64,000 nucleotides of DNA from Cellulomonas telluris (GCF_004886325.1 NZ_QXFN01000004.1:558001-622000), one strand, 5' to 3'; shown: positions 1 to 10,256, counted from the first letter of the stretch. Notes: generated from the letters alone by a model not told the origin. Numbers and translations: made by a program.

Positions 1-261
1 CAGGTCGACGGAGGCCGCGACGACCTCGCGCAGCGCGGTGTCGACCGCGTCGAGCAGCGTGTCCTGCAGGAACAGGTCGTCGATGGCGTACCCGGACAGG
101 CACAGCTCCGGGAAGACGGCGACCGCCACGCCGTCGTCGTGGCACCGCCGTGCGGCGTCGAGCACTGCGGCCGCGTTGGCGACGGGGTCCGCGACGCGCA
201 CGGGCACCGTGCACGCCGCCACGCGGGCGAATCCGTGGGCGTAGGCGGAGAGGAAGTCCAC
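1..261 (-). CDS. nadE: Glutamine-dependent NAD+ synthase, N-terminal part (cut by window edge)
   Basis: First 87 codons of NAD+ synthase, read leftwards from a GTG at 261 and cut by the window start. Family role: amidates deamido-NAD+ using ammonia released from glutamine by an N-terminal nitrilase-type glutaminase domain. That domain is what is visible: a HGFARVAACTVPV opening and the block AVFPELCLSGY, whose Glu is the catalytic glutamate of the Glu-Lys-Cys triad. The Lys, Cys and the synthase domain lie outside the window. The start is chosen because the usual family opening (DFxSAYxHGF) begins directly after this GTG. Confidence 0.85.
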   Translation of the reverse strand, partial: MDFLSAYAHGFARVAACTVPVRVADPVANAAAVLDAARRCHDDGVAVAVFPELCLSGYAIDDLFLQDTLLDAVDTALREVVAASVDL

Positions 262-338
262 GCGGCGAGTCTTCCACGCACGTGCGTCCGCGCAGGTCGA
301 GGGCGGGGCCGCCGCCACGCCCTCGACCTGCGCCCGGG

Positions 339-3300
339 TCAGCCCGAGCGGCGGCGACGCAGGCCGAGCAGGGCGGCGCCGGCGGCGACCGCGGTGAGGG
401 CGGCGAGCAGGGCCAGCCCCGGGTCGGTGCCGGTGACGGGGAGCCGGCGTGCACGCCCCCGGTCGGACGGGTCGTCCCCGGCCGCCGCGGGTGGCGGGTC
501 CGTGGACGGCGGCGGTTCGGTCGAGGGTGTCGTCGGGGACGGTGCGGGCGTCGGCGGCGGGCCCGCGACGAGGAGCACCTGGGCCGTGTCCGCGTCGTTG
601 GCCGGGACGGGGTCGTCGCCGGCCTGCGTCTCGACCCCCTCGACGGGCAGGACGTCCCCAGGGGCTCCGGAGACCGTGCCGACGACCCGGTACTCGACCT
701 GCTCCCCCGGAGCGAGGTCCCCCACCGCGAAGGTGAGCGACCCGACGACCCCGTCGGGCGGCTGCGGCCGTCCGTCGGGCCACGCGACCGCCTCGCCCGA
801 GTAGTCGGTGAAGCCCGGGGGCAGCTCGAGCGTGGCGACCACGTCGGACGCCGTGCTCGGGCCCTCGTTGCGGACGGTGGCGGTGAGCTCGGCGCGCTCG
901 CCGGACGCACGGGTCTGGGACTCGGGCGTCAGGGTCAGGGAGACGTCGGCGAGGCCCGTCGCGACGGCGCACACCTGCGCCTCGTTGTCGGCGGCGTCGG
1001 GGTCGAGCGACCCGGAGCCGACGACCGCGTCGTTGCACAGCTCGTCGCCGACCTGGCCGGCGCCGACGGTGAACGTGACGAGCACCGACGCCGACTGGCC
1101 CACCCCGAGCGTGCCGACCGGGCAGCGGACGATCGTCTCCGTGTCCCCCGCGGTCGTGGTGTGCGGCTCGGGCGGCGGGCACGCCTGCCCGCCCTCGACG
1201 CCGGCCGCCACGAACGTCATGCCGTCGGGCACGTTGTCGGAGACGACGACGCTCTCGGCGACGGACGGACCGTCGTTCGTGACGGTGAGCCGCCACGTCG
1301 CAGGCGCCCCGGCGACCATCGGGTCCGGCTCGACGAGCTCCTTGGTGACCCGCATGTCCGAGACGTGCTGCACCAGGACGGTCTGGCCGGTCGTGTTGTC
1401 CTCGAGGGTGGTCTCCGGGGTCTGCGAGCGGATCACCGACTCGCCCGAGTACTCCCCTCCCGGGGTGTCGCCGGGCACGTGCATGACGACGACGTTGGTC
1501 GCCGAGCCGCCGGGCTCCCACTGCGCACCCGGCGTTGCCGGCTCGCAGTGCAGCACGTACCGGAAGTCCTCCCACGGGACGGAGCGCGGGTCGGCGGGCG
1601 GCTGCCGGTTCCAGGTGCAGTCGTTGAGCGGCACGTCGACGCTGACGGGGACGAAGCCGGGCGGGAACGTCGTGTCCGCGGTGGTGCCGACCGCCGTCGA
1701 CGGGCCGTTGTTGACGGAGAACGCCGTGAACGTGACGTCCTGGCCGGCCGCCGGTGTCGTGGTGGACACCGACGACGAGATGGCGAGGTTGGTCAGGCGC
1801 GCGACCGTGACGTCGGCCGTGGTCGTGTTGTCGGTCGGGTCGGCCTCGTTCGCCAGCAGTCCGACCGTGGCCGTGTTGGTGTACGTCCCCGGGGCGAGCG
1901 TCGGGTCGGTGGTGGCGACGACGTGGACGGACGCCTGCCCGCGGGCGTCCACCTCCCCGAGCCGGCAGCGGAACTCCTCACCGGGGCCGTCGGGCACCAC
2001 CGGCTGCGCCTGCGTCTCGTCCACCCCGCCCGTGACGCGCGGCGGCTCGCAGTCGGACCGCGCGCGGTCGAGGGTGAACCCGACGGGGAGGCGGTCGGAC
2101 ACCACGGCGTGCTCGACGCCGGACGGGCCCGCGTTGAGGACGGTCAGGGTGTACCCGATGCTCCCGCCGGCGGTCACCGTGCCCGCGTCGGGCGTCTTGA
2201 CGACCGTGAGGTCGGCGGTCTCGACGACGTCGACGGACGCCGTGCCGCGCGCGTCGGGGCGGTCGCCGACGAGGGCGGTCCCCGAGGTCACGACGGCCGT
2301 GTTGAGGACCTGCTCGGCGTACACGTCCCCGCCGTTGAGGTCGTTCGCGTCCGGGTGGAGCGTGCCGGTGACCGTGACGACGGCCGAGGGCGGCGCCGCC
2401 GTCCCCGCCAACCCGGGCACGGTGCCGAGGTCGCAGGACAGGCTGCTCCGCACGCCCTCGGGGCCGACGACGGGGCTGAGGGCGCACAGCGCGCCGCCGG
2501 TGACGGTGACCGAGCGGGCGACGAAGCCGGGCGGGAGCAGGTCGTCGAGCACGACGTCGCGGGCGCTGGCGTAGCCGGCGCCGGCCGGTGCGTCGTCGGG
2601 CGCCGCCGGGACCCGGACCTCGATGCGGTAGCCGAAGGCGCCGCCGGCGACGAAGGCCGGGTGCGGGTCCTGCGCCTCGTACGGGTTCGGCACCGTGCCG
2701 AGCGGGGTCTTGGTGACCTCGAGGTCGGTGACGGCGGTCCCCACGACGATCTCGGCGTCCCGCTCGTTGTTGTCGAGTGTGGACTCGGCCGTCGCGGTCG
2801 AGGCGACCACGGTCTCCGGGTAGGAGCCCGGCTGCGCGTCCGGGGAGACCTCGATGACGTAGTCGACGTCCACCGTCTGCCCGGGGGCGAGGTCGCCGAC
2901 CGTGCACTCGACCTCGCGCCCGGTGTTGACGCAGTCCGGCGGCTGCGTCCCCGGGTCGACGACGAACGCGTCGACGGCGCGCGTGAGGCGGAACGTCACC
3001 GCGCGGGCCGTCGACGGCCCCTCGTTCCTCAGGCTCAGGTGGACGGCCCGTTGCGTGCCGGGCCCCGTCCAGGCGTCGTCCAGCGGGTCGACGGTGAGGG
3101 CGGTGACCGCGACGTCGGCGAGGGCCCGCACGACGCTGGTCGCCTCGGCGGTGTTGTTCGCCGGGTTGTCGTCGGGGTTCGTCTCCGGGTTGGCGGACCG
3201 GACCGACGCGGCGTTGACCAGCGTGGTGCCGTCCGCGAGGGCGGGGTCGACCGCGACCGTCACGGTGAGGGCGGCGGACGCCCCGACGGCCAGGTCCGCG

Positions 3301-6300
3301 TCCAGCCGGCAGGTCAGCTCCCGCCCGGCCGCGGTGCACGCCCCGTCGCCCGACGCGGACACGTACGTCACCCCGGGCGGCAGGGTGTCGGTGACGACCG
3401 GGCGCAGTGCGGTGTAGTTGTTCTCGGGCTCGTCCGGGTCGACGACGTTGTTGGTGACCACGAGGTCGTACTCGGCGGTCCCGCCGGCCGTGACCTGCGC
3501 GTCCGCCGTCTTGGTCAGGGACAGGTCGCTGGACGGGTCGCCGCTCAGGACCCACGTCGCCGTGTCGTTGTCCGGGGTGGTGTCGCCCGGGGCGTCGACG
3601 GTCACGGTCTGCGTCACGGGCTCGCCGATCGCCGCGAGGTTCGTGGTCGCGGTCATGTCGACCTCGACGGTCCGGCTCTCACCGGGTGGGAGCGGGGACG
3701 TGAGCTCGCAGGTGACCAGGGCCTGGGCGGGCTCGGCCGTCGGCTCGCGCTCGGAGCACGTTCCCTCGGCGGGCGCGACCACCGTGACGGCGTCCAGGCG
3801 CAGCGCCGTCGGCACGAGGTCGCGCAGGACCACGCCCGTCGCCGTCGACGGCCCGTTGTTCGTCACCGTGACGACGTAGCGGACGGGTCGGGTGTCCGGA
3901 GGGTCCTGCCCGGGCAGCGCGCTGCGGTTCGCCGTCTTCGACACGGCCAGGTCGTACTCCGCGGTGACCTGCGTGCTGGCGGTCGCGGCGTTGTCGCCCT
4001 CGAGCGGGTCGGCGGTCGCCGCGGTCGCCGTCGCGGTGTTCGACAGCGCGCCCGTGGCGTCGGGGGCGACGGTGCCCGTCAGGGTGATCGTCGCGTCGGC
4101 ACCGGGCCGCAGCGCGCCGTCCGGGCCCGGTCCCGCGGCCGGCAGGGTCCCGACCGGGCAGCTCACGGCACCGGCGGTCGTGGTGCAGGTGCCGCGCGAG
4201 GTCGAGGCGCCGGTGAACGTGACGCCGGGCGGTGCGCTGTCGGCGACCGTCACCTCCGCGGCGTCGGACGGGCCCCAGTTCGTGGCGGTCACGGTCCAGG
4301 TGATCGAGCTGCCGGCGACGACGCTCGCCGGACCGGTCTTCGTCACGCGCACGTCGGCCGCGGGCTCGGCGGTGGTGAGCGACGCCCGCGCTGTGTTGTC
4401 GAGCGGGGCCGGGTCGGGCGTCGCCGCCGCGGCGGAGGCGGTGTTGCCGACCGTCGCCTGCGGCCCGAGCCCGGTGGCGAGGACGCCGTCGACCGTGATC
4501 GTCGCGGCGGCGCCCGCCGCCAGCCGCGGCAGCGTGCAGCGCACGGCGGCGGCGGACCGCAGCGCGCAGTCCGCGCCGCTGATCCCGGTCAAGGTCGCGA
4601 GCGCAGGGTCGTCGACGACGTCGTCGACGATCACGCCCTGCGCGTCCGACGGTCCCTGGTTCGTGACGGTGACGACCCTCCGGACGGGCTCGCCCGCCCG
4701 GTACGTGCCGGGGGCGACGGTCTTCGCGACCACGAGGTCGGCCTCGCGGGTGAGGACGACCGTGTCCCCGGAGACGTTGTTGGCGGGGGCCGGGTCGACC
4801 GCCGTCGTGCTGACGGACGCCACGTTGGTCAGCGCCGTCGCCGTCGAGCCCGCCGCCGTCGTCCCGGTGAGGGTCACCGTCGCGGTCGCCCCGTCCGCCA
4901 GGTCGCCCAGCGAGCAGCCGACCGTGCCGTCGGTGACGGCGCACGAGCCCTGCGTCGTCGAGGCTGTGACGCCCTCCCACCCGGCGGGCGGGGTGTCCGC
5001 CACCGTCACGCCCGTGGCGGTGTTGGGGCCGTCGTTGCGGACCGTGAGCGTGGCCGTGACGGCCGAGCCGACCGGTGCCGGGTCGGGCGTCATCACCTTC
5101 GCGATCGACACGTCGGCCTGCTGGGCGACCTCCGTGGCGGCGGGGTTCGTCGTGTACGTGGCCTCCGTGCCCGTGGTCTCGGTCGCGTAGTCGAGGGTCG
5201 CGGTGTTCACGACGGTGGTGCCGCCGCCCGCCGCGTCGAGCCGCACGCGGAACGTGTACCCCTGGCGGGACGTGCCGTCGCCCGTGCAGCCGGAGCCCGA
5301 GCACGCCATGCGGCCGCCCGCCGACGCACCGGCCCCGCCACCGAGCCGGACGCGCACCGTGCGTCCGTCCACCTCGCCGCGGTCGTCCCCCGCGTCGTCG
5401 CTCAGCGCCGTGGTCGCGCCCGTCGCGGGGTCGACCAGCGCCAGCGACCCGGGCACGTAGGTGGTCCCCGGGGGCAGGACGTCCTCGGAGACGACGTCGA
5501 CGGCGGCGTCCTGCCCGGTGTTGGCGTACCCCAGCGTGTACTGCAGGACGTCCCCGGGACGTGCGGGGGTGTTCCCGCTCGTGTTCACCACCGACTTCGA
5601 GGACGCGCTGAAGTCGGGTGCGTAGAGGTTGATGGCCAGCCCCACGACGCCCGGGTAGTAGACGTCGCCGTTGGACGAGAACGTGAAGGTCGCGCTCGTC
5701 GCGCTGTTGCGGATGGCGCCCGACGCACCGAGGTTCTTGATGTCGACACCGAGCATGTTGCGGTGCGCGGGGGTCCGGGTGGCCACCGAGGTGCCGCTCA
5801 CGTCGTTGCTGGAGTCGAAGAAGTTCGACCCCGGGGACAGCGGTGTGGCCAGCTGCGTCGAGTTGAGCCGCGTGTAGTCGCCCGTCTGCGACAGGTCGCC
5901 CTCGTAGACGAGCATCGTCAGCTGCGCGTCCACCGTGCCGGAGCGCGGCGCGAGGAAGCCCGCGACGGTCACGGACTGCGGCCGCCCCTGCTGCACGACG
6001 TCGAAGCCGTCGAACACCGTGAGGTTGCGCAGCGGCAGACCGGGCGCCGAGTAGACGACCGTCATGGCCCAGCCCGCGTACCGGTCCCGGCCCGTCGCGG
6101 CCGCCACGTTCGCTCCCCAGTACGTCCCGTTGCCGGCCGCACGCACGATCGCCGTGATGTCGCTGAAGCGCTGGTAGGCGTTGTAGCTGCCGGGGTTGGG
6201 GCCGAACTGGTCACGGGCCGCCTGCGACGCGGTCACCGTCCGGTACGCGGCGTCGCCCGGCGCGCGCAGCGACACCCGGTCGATCGCGTTCGCGTTCCCG

Positions 6301-6681
6301 GCCTGCCCACCGGTGCCGGCCTGCAGCCGCGCGCCCCAGTACAGGCCGGCCCACAGGACGGTCGCGCCGGGCGGGAGGTCCAGCTGCGAGGCGGAGGAGT
6401 TCGTCGTGCCGGCGACCCCGTCGGCGTCGAGGTGCACCATCGCGAAGGCGTTGTTGTCCGCGGCCGCCCCCGTTCTGGGCGCTCGCGCACGAGGACGACG
6501 CGGGGCACGTCAGCAGGTTGTTGCCGACCGTCACCATCGCGCCGTTGGCGTTGGCCGAGAACCGCGGGGTGAACGGCACCGTGGGCGCCGCGGACACCGC
6601 CGCCGGCACCAGGACCAGCGTCACCATCGCCAGCGCCACCGCGCTCGACGCAGCGACGACCTTGCGCACCGCAGCCCACAT
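339..6681 (-). CDS. Giant LPXTG-anchored DUF11-repeat surface protein with an apparent frameshift
   Basis: About 2,110 residues if one base is removed. The N-terminus (ATG 6681; GTG 6690 also possible) is a Sec signal peptide ending near VPAAVSAA, in a different frame from the body. The body is open from upstream of 6440 to the stop at 339. Both frames read as one protein if the five-C run 6467-6471 is shortened by one: CASAQNG continues into a Asn-rich stretch and then AMVHLDADG. After an N-terminal domain of about 300 residues come roughly a dozen DUF11-like beta-sandwich repeats, each opening with a V-x-K-T strand, a (N/R)xGPSxA turn and a LPPG turn. The C-terminus has a sortase motif LPVTG (429-443), a hydrophobic helix and RRRRSG. 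Expected location: covalently cell-wall anchored. Ligand unknown; adhesion or wall structure is inference. Confidence 0.8.
6467..6471 (-). other. Frameshift point in the surface-protein gene (five-C run)
   Basis: The signal-peptide frame and the repeat frame overlap here. Removing one C restores a continuous protein, with a sensible Ala/Asn-rich junction between CASAQNG and AMVHLDADG. It could be a sequencing error, a real inactivating indel, or a slippery tract allowing phase variation. The sequence alone does not decide. Confidence 0.75.
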
Positions 6682-6780
6682 CGGCCCCACCCCCCGGGGG
6701 TGAGGCCAAAGCGGGAGGATCCGGTCGGCTAGTCCTGCACCCGGTCCTGACCGTCACCGAGCGGGTGGTGCCCGGGACGA

Positions 6781-6811
6781 CGAAGGCCCCCGACCAGGTC
6801 GGGGGCCTTCG
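6781..6811 (-). terminator. Intrinsic terminator-type hairpin after tRNA-Val(CAC)
   Basis: Perfect 14-bp stem (6781-6794 with 6798-6811) and a 3-nt loop, just downstream of the tRNA on the minus strand. There is no U-tract, as is common in actinobacteria. Confidence 0.75.
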
Positions 6812-6818
6812 CAGAGGG

Positions 6819-6890
6819 TGGGCGATACTGGGTTCGAACCAGTGACCTCCTCGGTGTGAACGAGGCGCTCTACCACTGAGCCAATCGCCC
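6819..6890 (-). tRNA. trnV: tRNA-Val (anticodon CAC)
   Basis: Full cloverleaf on the minus strand: acceptor GGGCGAT paired with ATCGCCC, discriminator A (6819), D-arm, anticodon stem CCTCG/CGAGG around the loop TTCACAC (anticodon CAC, reads GTG), and T-arm loop TTCGAAC. The CCA end is not encoded. The last 31 nt are identical to the 3' end of tRNA-Val(GAC) near 10.2 kb, which lies in inverted orientation. Confidence 0.95.
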
Positions 6891-7204
6891 GCAGCCGCAG
6901 CCCGTGGGCCGCTGCGGTGCACGATGCTAGCCGACGTCGAGGGCTGTTGGCGAAACGGTCACGGCACGGCCGCGACGGGCACCCGCCGTGCGCGGCGTCG
7001 ACGCGGGCGCGGGCGCGCACGTCCGGCTCTGGTCAGCGGCGTGCCGCGCCACTAGCCTGCGCGAGGGACCGACGGGGGGACCGTGCTGCCTGCTGCACGT
7101 CCGGGCGGGTGAACTGTGTGCACGGACCGGTCCAAACGGGCAGGTCCGCTGCCATGATGTGAACTCCGAGCCCAGGTGTGGGCGCCAGCCACCAGGAGGA
7201 CCCG
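6891..7204. other. Divergent intergenic region between tRNA-Val and the SsgA-like gene
   Basis: 314 bp without a credible gene. It holds the minus-strand tRNA promoter (about 6924-6929) and, at its right end, the strong ribosome binding site (CAGGAGGA) of the next gene. Frames crossing it are Arg/Gly/Ala-rich shadows. I see no clear -10/-35 pair for the rightward gene. Confidence 0.5.
6924..6929 (-). promoter_or_regulatory. Probable -10 box for tRNA-Val(CAC)
   Basis: TAGCAT on the minus strand, about 34 nt upstream of the tRNA 5' end. A weak TTCGCC-like -35 lies about 19 nt further upstream. Confidence 0.4.
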
Positions 7205-7633
7205 ATGACGGATTCGTCGTACGACGTCGTCGAGGTCGTCGCCATGCAGCTGATCGGGTCCGACGCCAGCGTCATCCCGGTGTCGGCGGAGCTCTCCTTC
7301 CGGATCAGCGACCCCTACACCGTGCGGGCCGTCTTCACGGGTGCGCACACGATGTCCACGTGGCTGCTGGGGCGCGAGCTGCTCGCGCTCGGGGTGCACG
7401 CCACGGCCGACGCGCCCGCCGGCGCCGGGGACGTCCAGGTGTGGCGCGACGACGACCCCGACTACACGCTCGTCTCCCTCAGCGGGGTCGAGGGCAGCGC
7501 GCTGCTGGCGGCGTCGACGGAGCCGCTCATGCGCTTCCTCGCCGCGACCGAGGCGCTCGTGCCGAGCGGCTCGGAGTCCGACCGCATGGAGGGCGAGATC
7601 AGCGCGCTGATCGCCGCGCTGCTGACCGCCTGA
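7205..7633 (+). CDS. SsgA-family sporulation/cell division regulator
   Basis: 142 residues from ATG 7205, 5 nt after AGGAGG; upstream in-frame starts lack a binding site. The protein fits the SsgA-like (SALP) family by length and layout: an early VSAELSFRISDPYTVRAVF strand pair, a W-x2-GRELL helix in the middle, a GDVQVW strand, and a closing FLxxTEALVPSGSE helix region. Family knowledge: SALPs are actinobacterial proteins that help place the divisome or remodel peptidoglycan during division and sporulation; in non-sporulating Micrococcales the role is less defined. Monocistronic; convergent with pabC. Subfamily assignment is not possible from sequence alone. Confidence 0.8.
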   Translation: MTDSSYDVVEVVAMQLIGSDASVIPVSAELSFRISDPYTVRAVFTGAHTMSTWLLGRELLALGVHATADAPAGAGDVQVWRDDDPDYTLVSLSGVEGSALLAASTEPLMRFLAATEALVPSGSESDRMEGEISALIAALLTA

Positions 7634-7651
7634 CCCCAGCGCACCGCCGCC

Positions 7652-7680
7652 GGCCGGTCCGCCCCTCGGGTGGGCCGGCC
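7652..7680. terminator. Imperfect hairpin between the convergent SsgA-like and pabC genes
   Basis: GGCCGGTCC pairs with GGGCCGGCC (one G-U pair) around a short C/G-rich loop, between two convergent stops. Probably a bidirectional terminator. Confidence 0.45.
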
Positions 7681-7701
7681 GTCGTCGTCCCCGCACCGGG
7701 A

Positions 7702-8571
7702 TCAGGGGTCGAGGTCGTCCTGCGCGCGCGCCTGGAAGATCCGCTGGGCCTCGAGCGACAGGGGCCCGGGGGTCACGTCGACGTCGTCCAGACGCACCAC
7801 CGGGCAGACGTTGCGGATCGAGCCGCTCAGGGCGAGGTGCGCGCCGCCGGCGGCGACCTCGTCGAGCACCTCCCACGGCAGCTCCTCGGGGGTCGCCTCA
7901 CGCACGGGCAGCCCCGCCTGCGCACCCCACTCGAGCAGGAGCTCGCGCGTGATCCCCGCGAGGCACCCGGTCTCCAGGGAGGGCGTCAGCAGCTCGCCGC
8001 CGGACTCGACGAACACGTTCGAGCCCGTGCCCTCCGACAGCCGCCCGCGGGTGTCCGCCAGCAGCGCCTCGTCGGCACCCGCGGCGTAGGCCCGGGCGAG
8101 GGCCACGACGTTCTCCGCGTAGGACGTCGTCTTCAGCCCGGCGACGGCGGACCGCTCGTTGCGCACCCACGGGACGCGGACGACCCGGGACGTCTCGCTC
8201 CGGCGCGCGGGCCCGGCGACCACCACGACAGTGGGGCGCTGCTCCTCGGGAGGCAGCCGGAACGACCCCATCGGGCCGGGGCCGCCCGTCACCGTGATGC
8301 GCAGGCGGCCCGCGGCGGGCGCGGCCGCCAGCACCTCGTCGACGGCCCGCCGCACGACGTCCGCCGGCACGGGCGGCAGGCCGAGGCCGGCGGCGGAGCG
8401 CTCCAGGCGCGCGAGGTGGCGGGTCAGGGCGAACGCCCGGCCGTCGTACACGGCGCAGGTCTCGAAGACGCCGTCGCCGACCGTCAGGCCGTGGTCCGTC
8501 GCCGACAGCACCGCGTCCTCGGGTGCGTGCAGGCGGCCACCGGCCCAGATGACGTGCTCCACGGTCGTCAT
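7702..8571 (-). CDS. pabC: Aminodeoxychorismate lyase (PLP-dependent, aminotransferase class IV)
   Basis: 289 residues. Splits 4-amino-4-deoxychorismate to p-aminobenzoate and pyruvate for folate synthesis. Class IV fold landmarks: an early HGLTVGDGVFET block, RLRITVTGG, the KTTSYAENV segment that carries the PLP lysine in this family, EALLADTRGRLSEGTGSNVF, and the C-terminal ALSGSIRNVCPV block. Its ATG (8571) overlaps the stop of pabB as ATGA, so translation is probably coupled. A branched-chain or D-amino-acid aminotransferase would share this fold; the pabB neighbour decides in favour of PabC. Confidence 0.88.
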   Translation of the reverse strand: MTTVEHVIWAGGRLHAPEDAVLSATDHGLTVGDGVFETCAVYDGRAFALTRHLARLERSAAGLGLPPVPADVVRRAVDEVLAAAPAAGRLRITVTGGPGPMGSFRLPPEEQRPTVVVVAGPARRSETSRVVRVPWVRNERSAVAGLKTTSYAENVVALARAYAAGADEALLADTRGRLSEGTGSNVFVESGGELLTPSLETGCLAGITRELLLEWGAQAGLPVREATPEELPWEVLDEVAAGGAHLALSGSIRNVCPVVRLDDVDVTPGPLSLEAQRIFQARAQDDLDP

Positions 8572-9689
8572 CCTGCCACCGTGCCCTCGTGCGGGTGGGG
8601 CGTGGTGCCCGTGGAGGCGAGCCCGACGAGCCGCGCCGCCTTCAGCTCGGTCTCCGTCCACTCCCCCGCCGGGTCGCTGTGCCAGGTGATGCCGGCGCCG
8701 GTGCCGAACCGCAGGACGCCGTCCGCCCACCAGAACGTGCGGATGCCGACGGCCAGCTCGGCGCGCACGTCGCCGTCGTCGTCGACGCGCCACCACCCCA
8801 CCAGGCCGCAGTAGGGCCCGCGCGGCACCGGCTCGAGCGCGTCGATGAGGCGCAGCGCCGAGCTCTTCGGCGCCCCCGACACCGAGCCGGGCGGGTAGGT
8901 GGCGTCCAGGACGCGCGCGGCGACGTCGGGGGCGGTGCGCACGTCGTCCGCGAGCTCGCCGGTCACGGTCGAGACGAGGTGGACCAGCCCGGGGTGCTCC
9001 TCGACGTCGAGCAGCTGCGCGACGCGCACGGTCCCCGGGCGGCAGACGCGCTGCAGGTCGTTGCGCACGAGGTCGGTGATCATGACGTTCTCCGCGCGGT
9101 CCTTGGCGGTGAGGCCGGTCGCCGTCGCCGCGGTGCCCTTGATCGGCGCGGACGTCAGCGCGCCGTCCTGGACGCGCAGGAACAGCTCCGGCGAGGCGGT
9201 GACCACCCAGCAGCCCGGGTCGTCCCCGCGGCCCGGGACGTGCACCGCGCCGGCGTAGGGGGCGGGGTTGCCCGCCGCGAGGCGGGCGGCCAGCGCCCCC
9301 GCGTCGGGCGGTCCGTCATCGCCGGGGAGGGGCGCGGACAGCACGCGGCAGAGGTTCGCCTGGTAGACGTCGCCCTCGCGCACGTGGTGGCGCACGCGGT
9401 CGACCGCCGCCACGTACGCGTCGCGGTCGAGGGACGTGGTCCAGGAGTCCGGCGCGGGACCCCGCCACGACGGCGCGCGCCCGACCGCGGCGTCGGATCC
9501 GGCGCCCGTCGTCACGTCGGCGAACCGCCAGGCGTCGACCCGGCCCTCGAAGGTGCCGACGAGCGCCCACCAGCCCGGCGCCGCGAGCGCCTCCGGGTCG
9601 GCGCGGACGTCGACGTGCTCGACGACCCCGGTCGCCCGCACGCCCGCGAACCAGGCGCGGCCGGGCCGGGGCGACGAGGGGGCGGGCAC
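8568..9689 (-). CDS. pabB: Aminodeoxychorismate synthase component I (chorismate-binding)
   Basis: 373 residues from GTG 9689; codons further upstream read as low-complexity Arg/Pro shadow. Converts chorismate plus ammonia to aminodeoxychorismate. The chorismate-binding core is clear: PIKGTA, KDRAENVMITDLVRNDL (the family's (E/K)DRAEN-(I/V)DLVRND signature), the SGAPK block, and C-terminal GAGITWHSDP. The N-terminal part is short compared with TrpE-type enzymes, as in many stand-alone PabB proteins. A glutamine amidotransferase (PabA) is not adjacent and must be encoded elsewhere. Coupled to pabC by a 4-bp overlap. Confidence 0.88.
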   Translation of the reverse strand: MPAPSSPRPGRAWFAGVRATGVVEHVDVRADPEALAAPGWWALVGTFEGRVDAWRFADVTTGAGSDAAVGRAPSWRGPAPDSWTTSLDRDAYVAAVDRVRHHVREGDVYQANLCRVLSAPLPGDDGPPDAGALAARLAAGNPAPYAGAVHVPGRGDDPGCWVVTASPELFLRVQDGALTSAPIKGTAATATGLTAKDRAENVMITDLVRNDLQRVCRPGTVRVAQLLDVEEHPGLVHLVSTVTGELADDVRTAPDVAARVLDATYPPGSVSGAPKSSALRLIDALEPVPRGPYCGLVGWWRVDDDGDVRAELAVGIRTFWWADGVLRFGTGAGITWHSDPAGEWTETELKAARLVGLASTGTTPHPHEGTVAG

Positions 9690-9844
9690 GCCCGACAACC
9701 TACCGACGGGCCGGGCCGGGGAGGCGGCCCGTCCGTCCTCCCGGCCGCGGCCTGCACCGACGCGTCGGCGACCGTTCCACGCCGGTTCGTCCGGACGTCG
9801 CCCGGCCGTCGCGCGGGACGTGGTCCAGGGCACACCGGAGCCAG

Positions 9845-9875
9845 TTGGACTCCTGCGTCGAACCTGGTCTAGAGT
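9845..9875 (+). promoter_or_regulatory. Promoter of the tRNA Gly-Cys-Val cluster
   Basis: TTGGAC (9845-9850) and TAGAGT (9870-9875) spaced by 19 nt (18 if read TGGACT), about 45 nt upstream of tRNA-Gly. It is one of the few near-consensus housekeeping promoters in the window. Confidence 0.6.
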
Positions 9876-9919
9876 CTTCGACGCACCCCGGAACGCCGGA
9901 AACGGCGGGACGGAGATGT

Positions 9920-9991
9920 GCGGACGTGGCTCAGTGGTAGAGCATCACCTTGCCAAGGTGAGGGTCGCGGGTTCGAATCCCGTCGTCCGCT
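9920..9991 (+). tRNA. trnG: tRNA-Gly (anticodon GCC)
   Basis: Acceptor GCGGACG/CGTCCGC with discriminator T; anticodon stem around the loop TTGCCAA (GCC, reads GGC/GGT); T-loop TTCGAAT. First of three clustered tRNAs. CCA is not encoded. Confidence 0.95.
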
Positions 9992-10042
9992 CGGAGGATC
10001 ACCCCAGTCGGCTCCCGAGCCGTTGAGGACTCCGGTCTCACC

Positions 10043-10113
10043 GGTGGAGTGGCCGAGAGGCGAGGCAGCGGCCTGCAAAGCCGTATACACGGGTTCGAAT
10101 CCCGTCTCCACCT
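10043..10113 (+). tRNA. trnC: tRNA-Cys (anticodon GCA)
   Basis: Acceptor GGTGGAG/CTCCACC with discriminator T; anticodon loop CTGCAAA gives GCA; T-loop TTCGAAT. Lies about 50 nt after tRNA-Gly, probably in the same transcript. Confidence 0.94.
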
Positions 10114-10132
10114 CTCAGCACTCCCCCACCCC

Positions 10133-10207
10133 GGGCGATTGGCGCAGCGGTAGCGCGCTTCCCTGACACGGAAGAGGTCACTGGTTCGAACCCAGTATCG
10201 CCCACCA
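10133..10207 (+). tRNA. trnV: tRNA-Val (anticodon GAC)
   Basis: Acceptor GGGCGAT/ATCGCCC, discriminator A, and an encoded CCA (10205-10207), unlike the other tRNAs here. Anticodon loop CTGACAC gives GAC. The T-arm and acceptor are identical to those of tRNA-Val(CAC) at 6.8 kb. Confidence 0.95.
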
Positions 10208-10222
10208 GCATCACCGCAGCTC

Positions 10223-10256
10223 AGAAGCCGTCACGGAGAGATCCGGGGCGGCTTCT
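10223..10256 (+). terminator. Hairpin after the tRNA cluster
   Basis: AGAAGCCG (10223-10230) pairs with CGGCTTCT (10249-10256), with an 18-nt loop followed by a short pyrimidine run. A plausible terminator of the tRNA operon. The remaining bases up to 10455 show no gene. Confidence 0.5.

Noticed and set aside
150-6572. A very long open frame (about 2,140 codons) on the plus strand
   Set aside because: Arg/Gly-rich antisense shadow of the DUF11 gene, produced by high-GC codon bias; no domain or binding site.
6819-10207. 31-nt identical sequence in inverted orientation (tRNA-Val 3' ends), possible attachment sites
   Set aside because: Explained by two homologous valine tRNAs; no integrase or foreign genes lie between or beside them.
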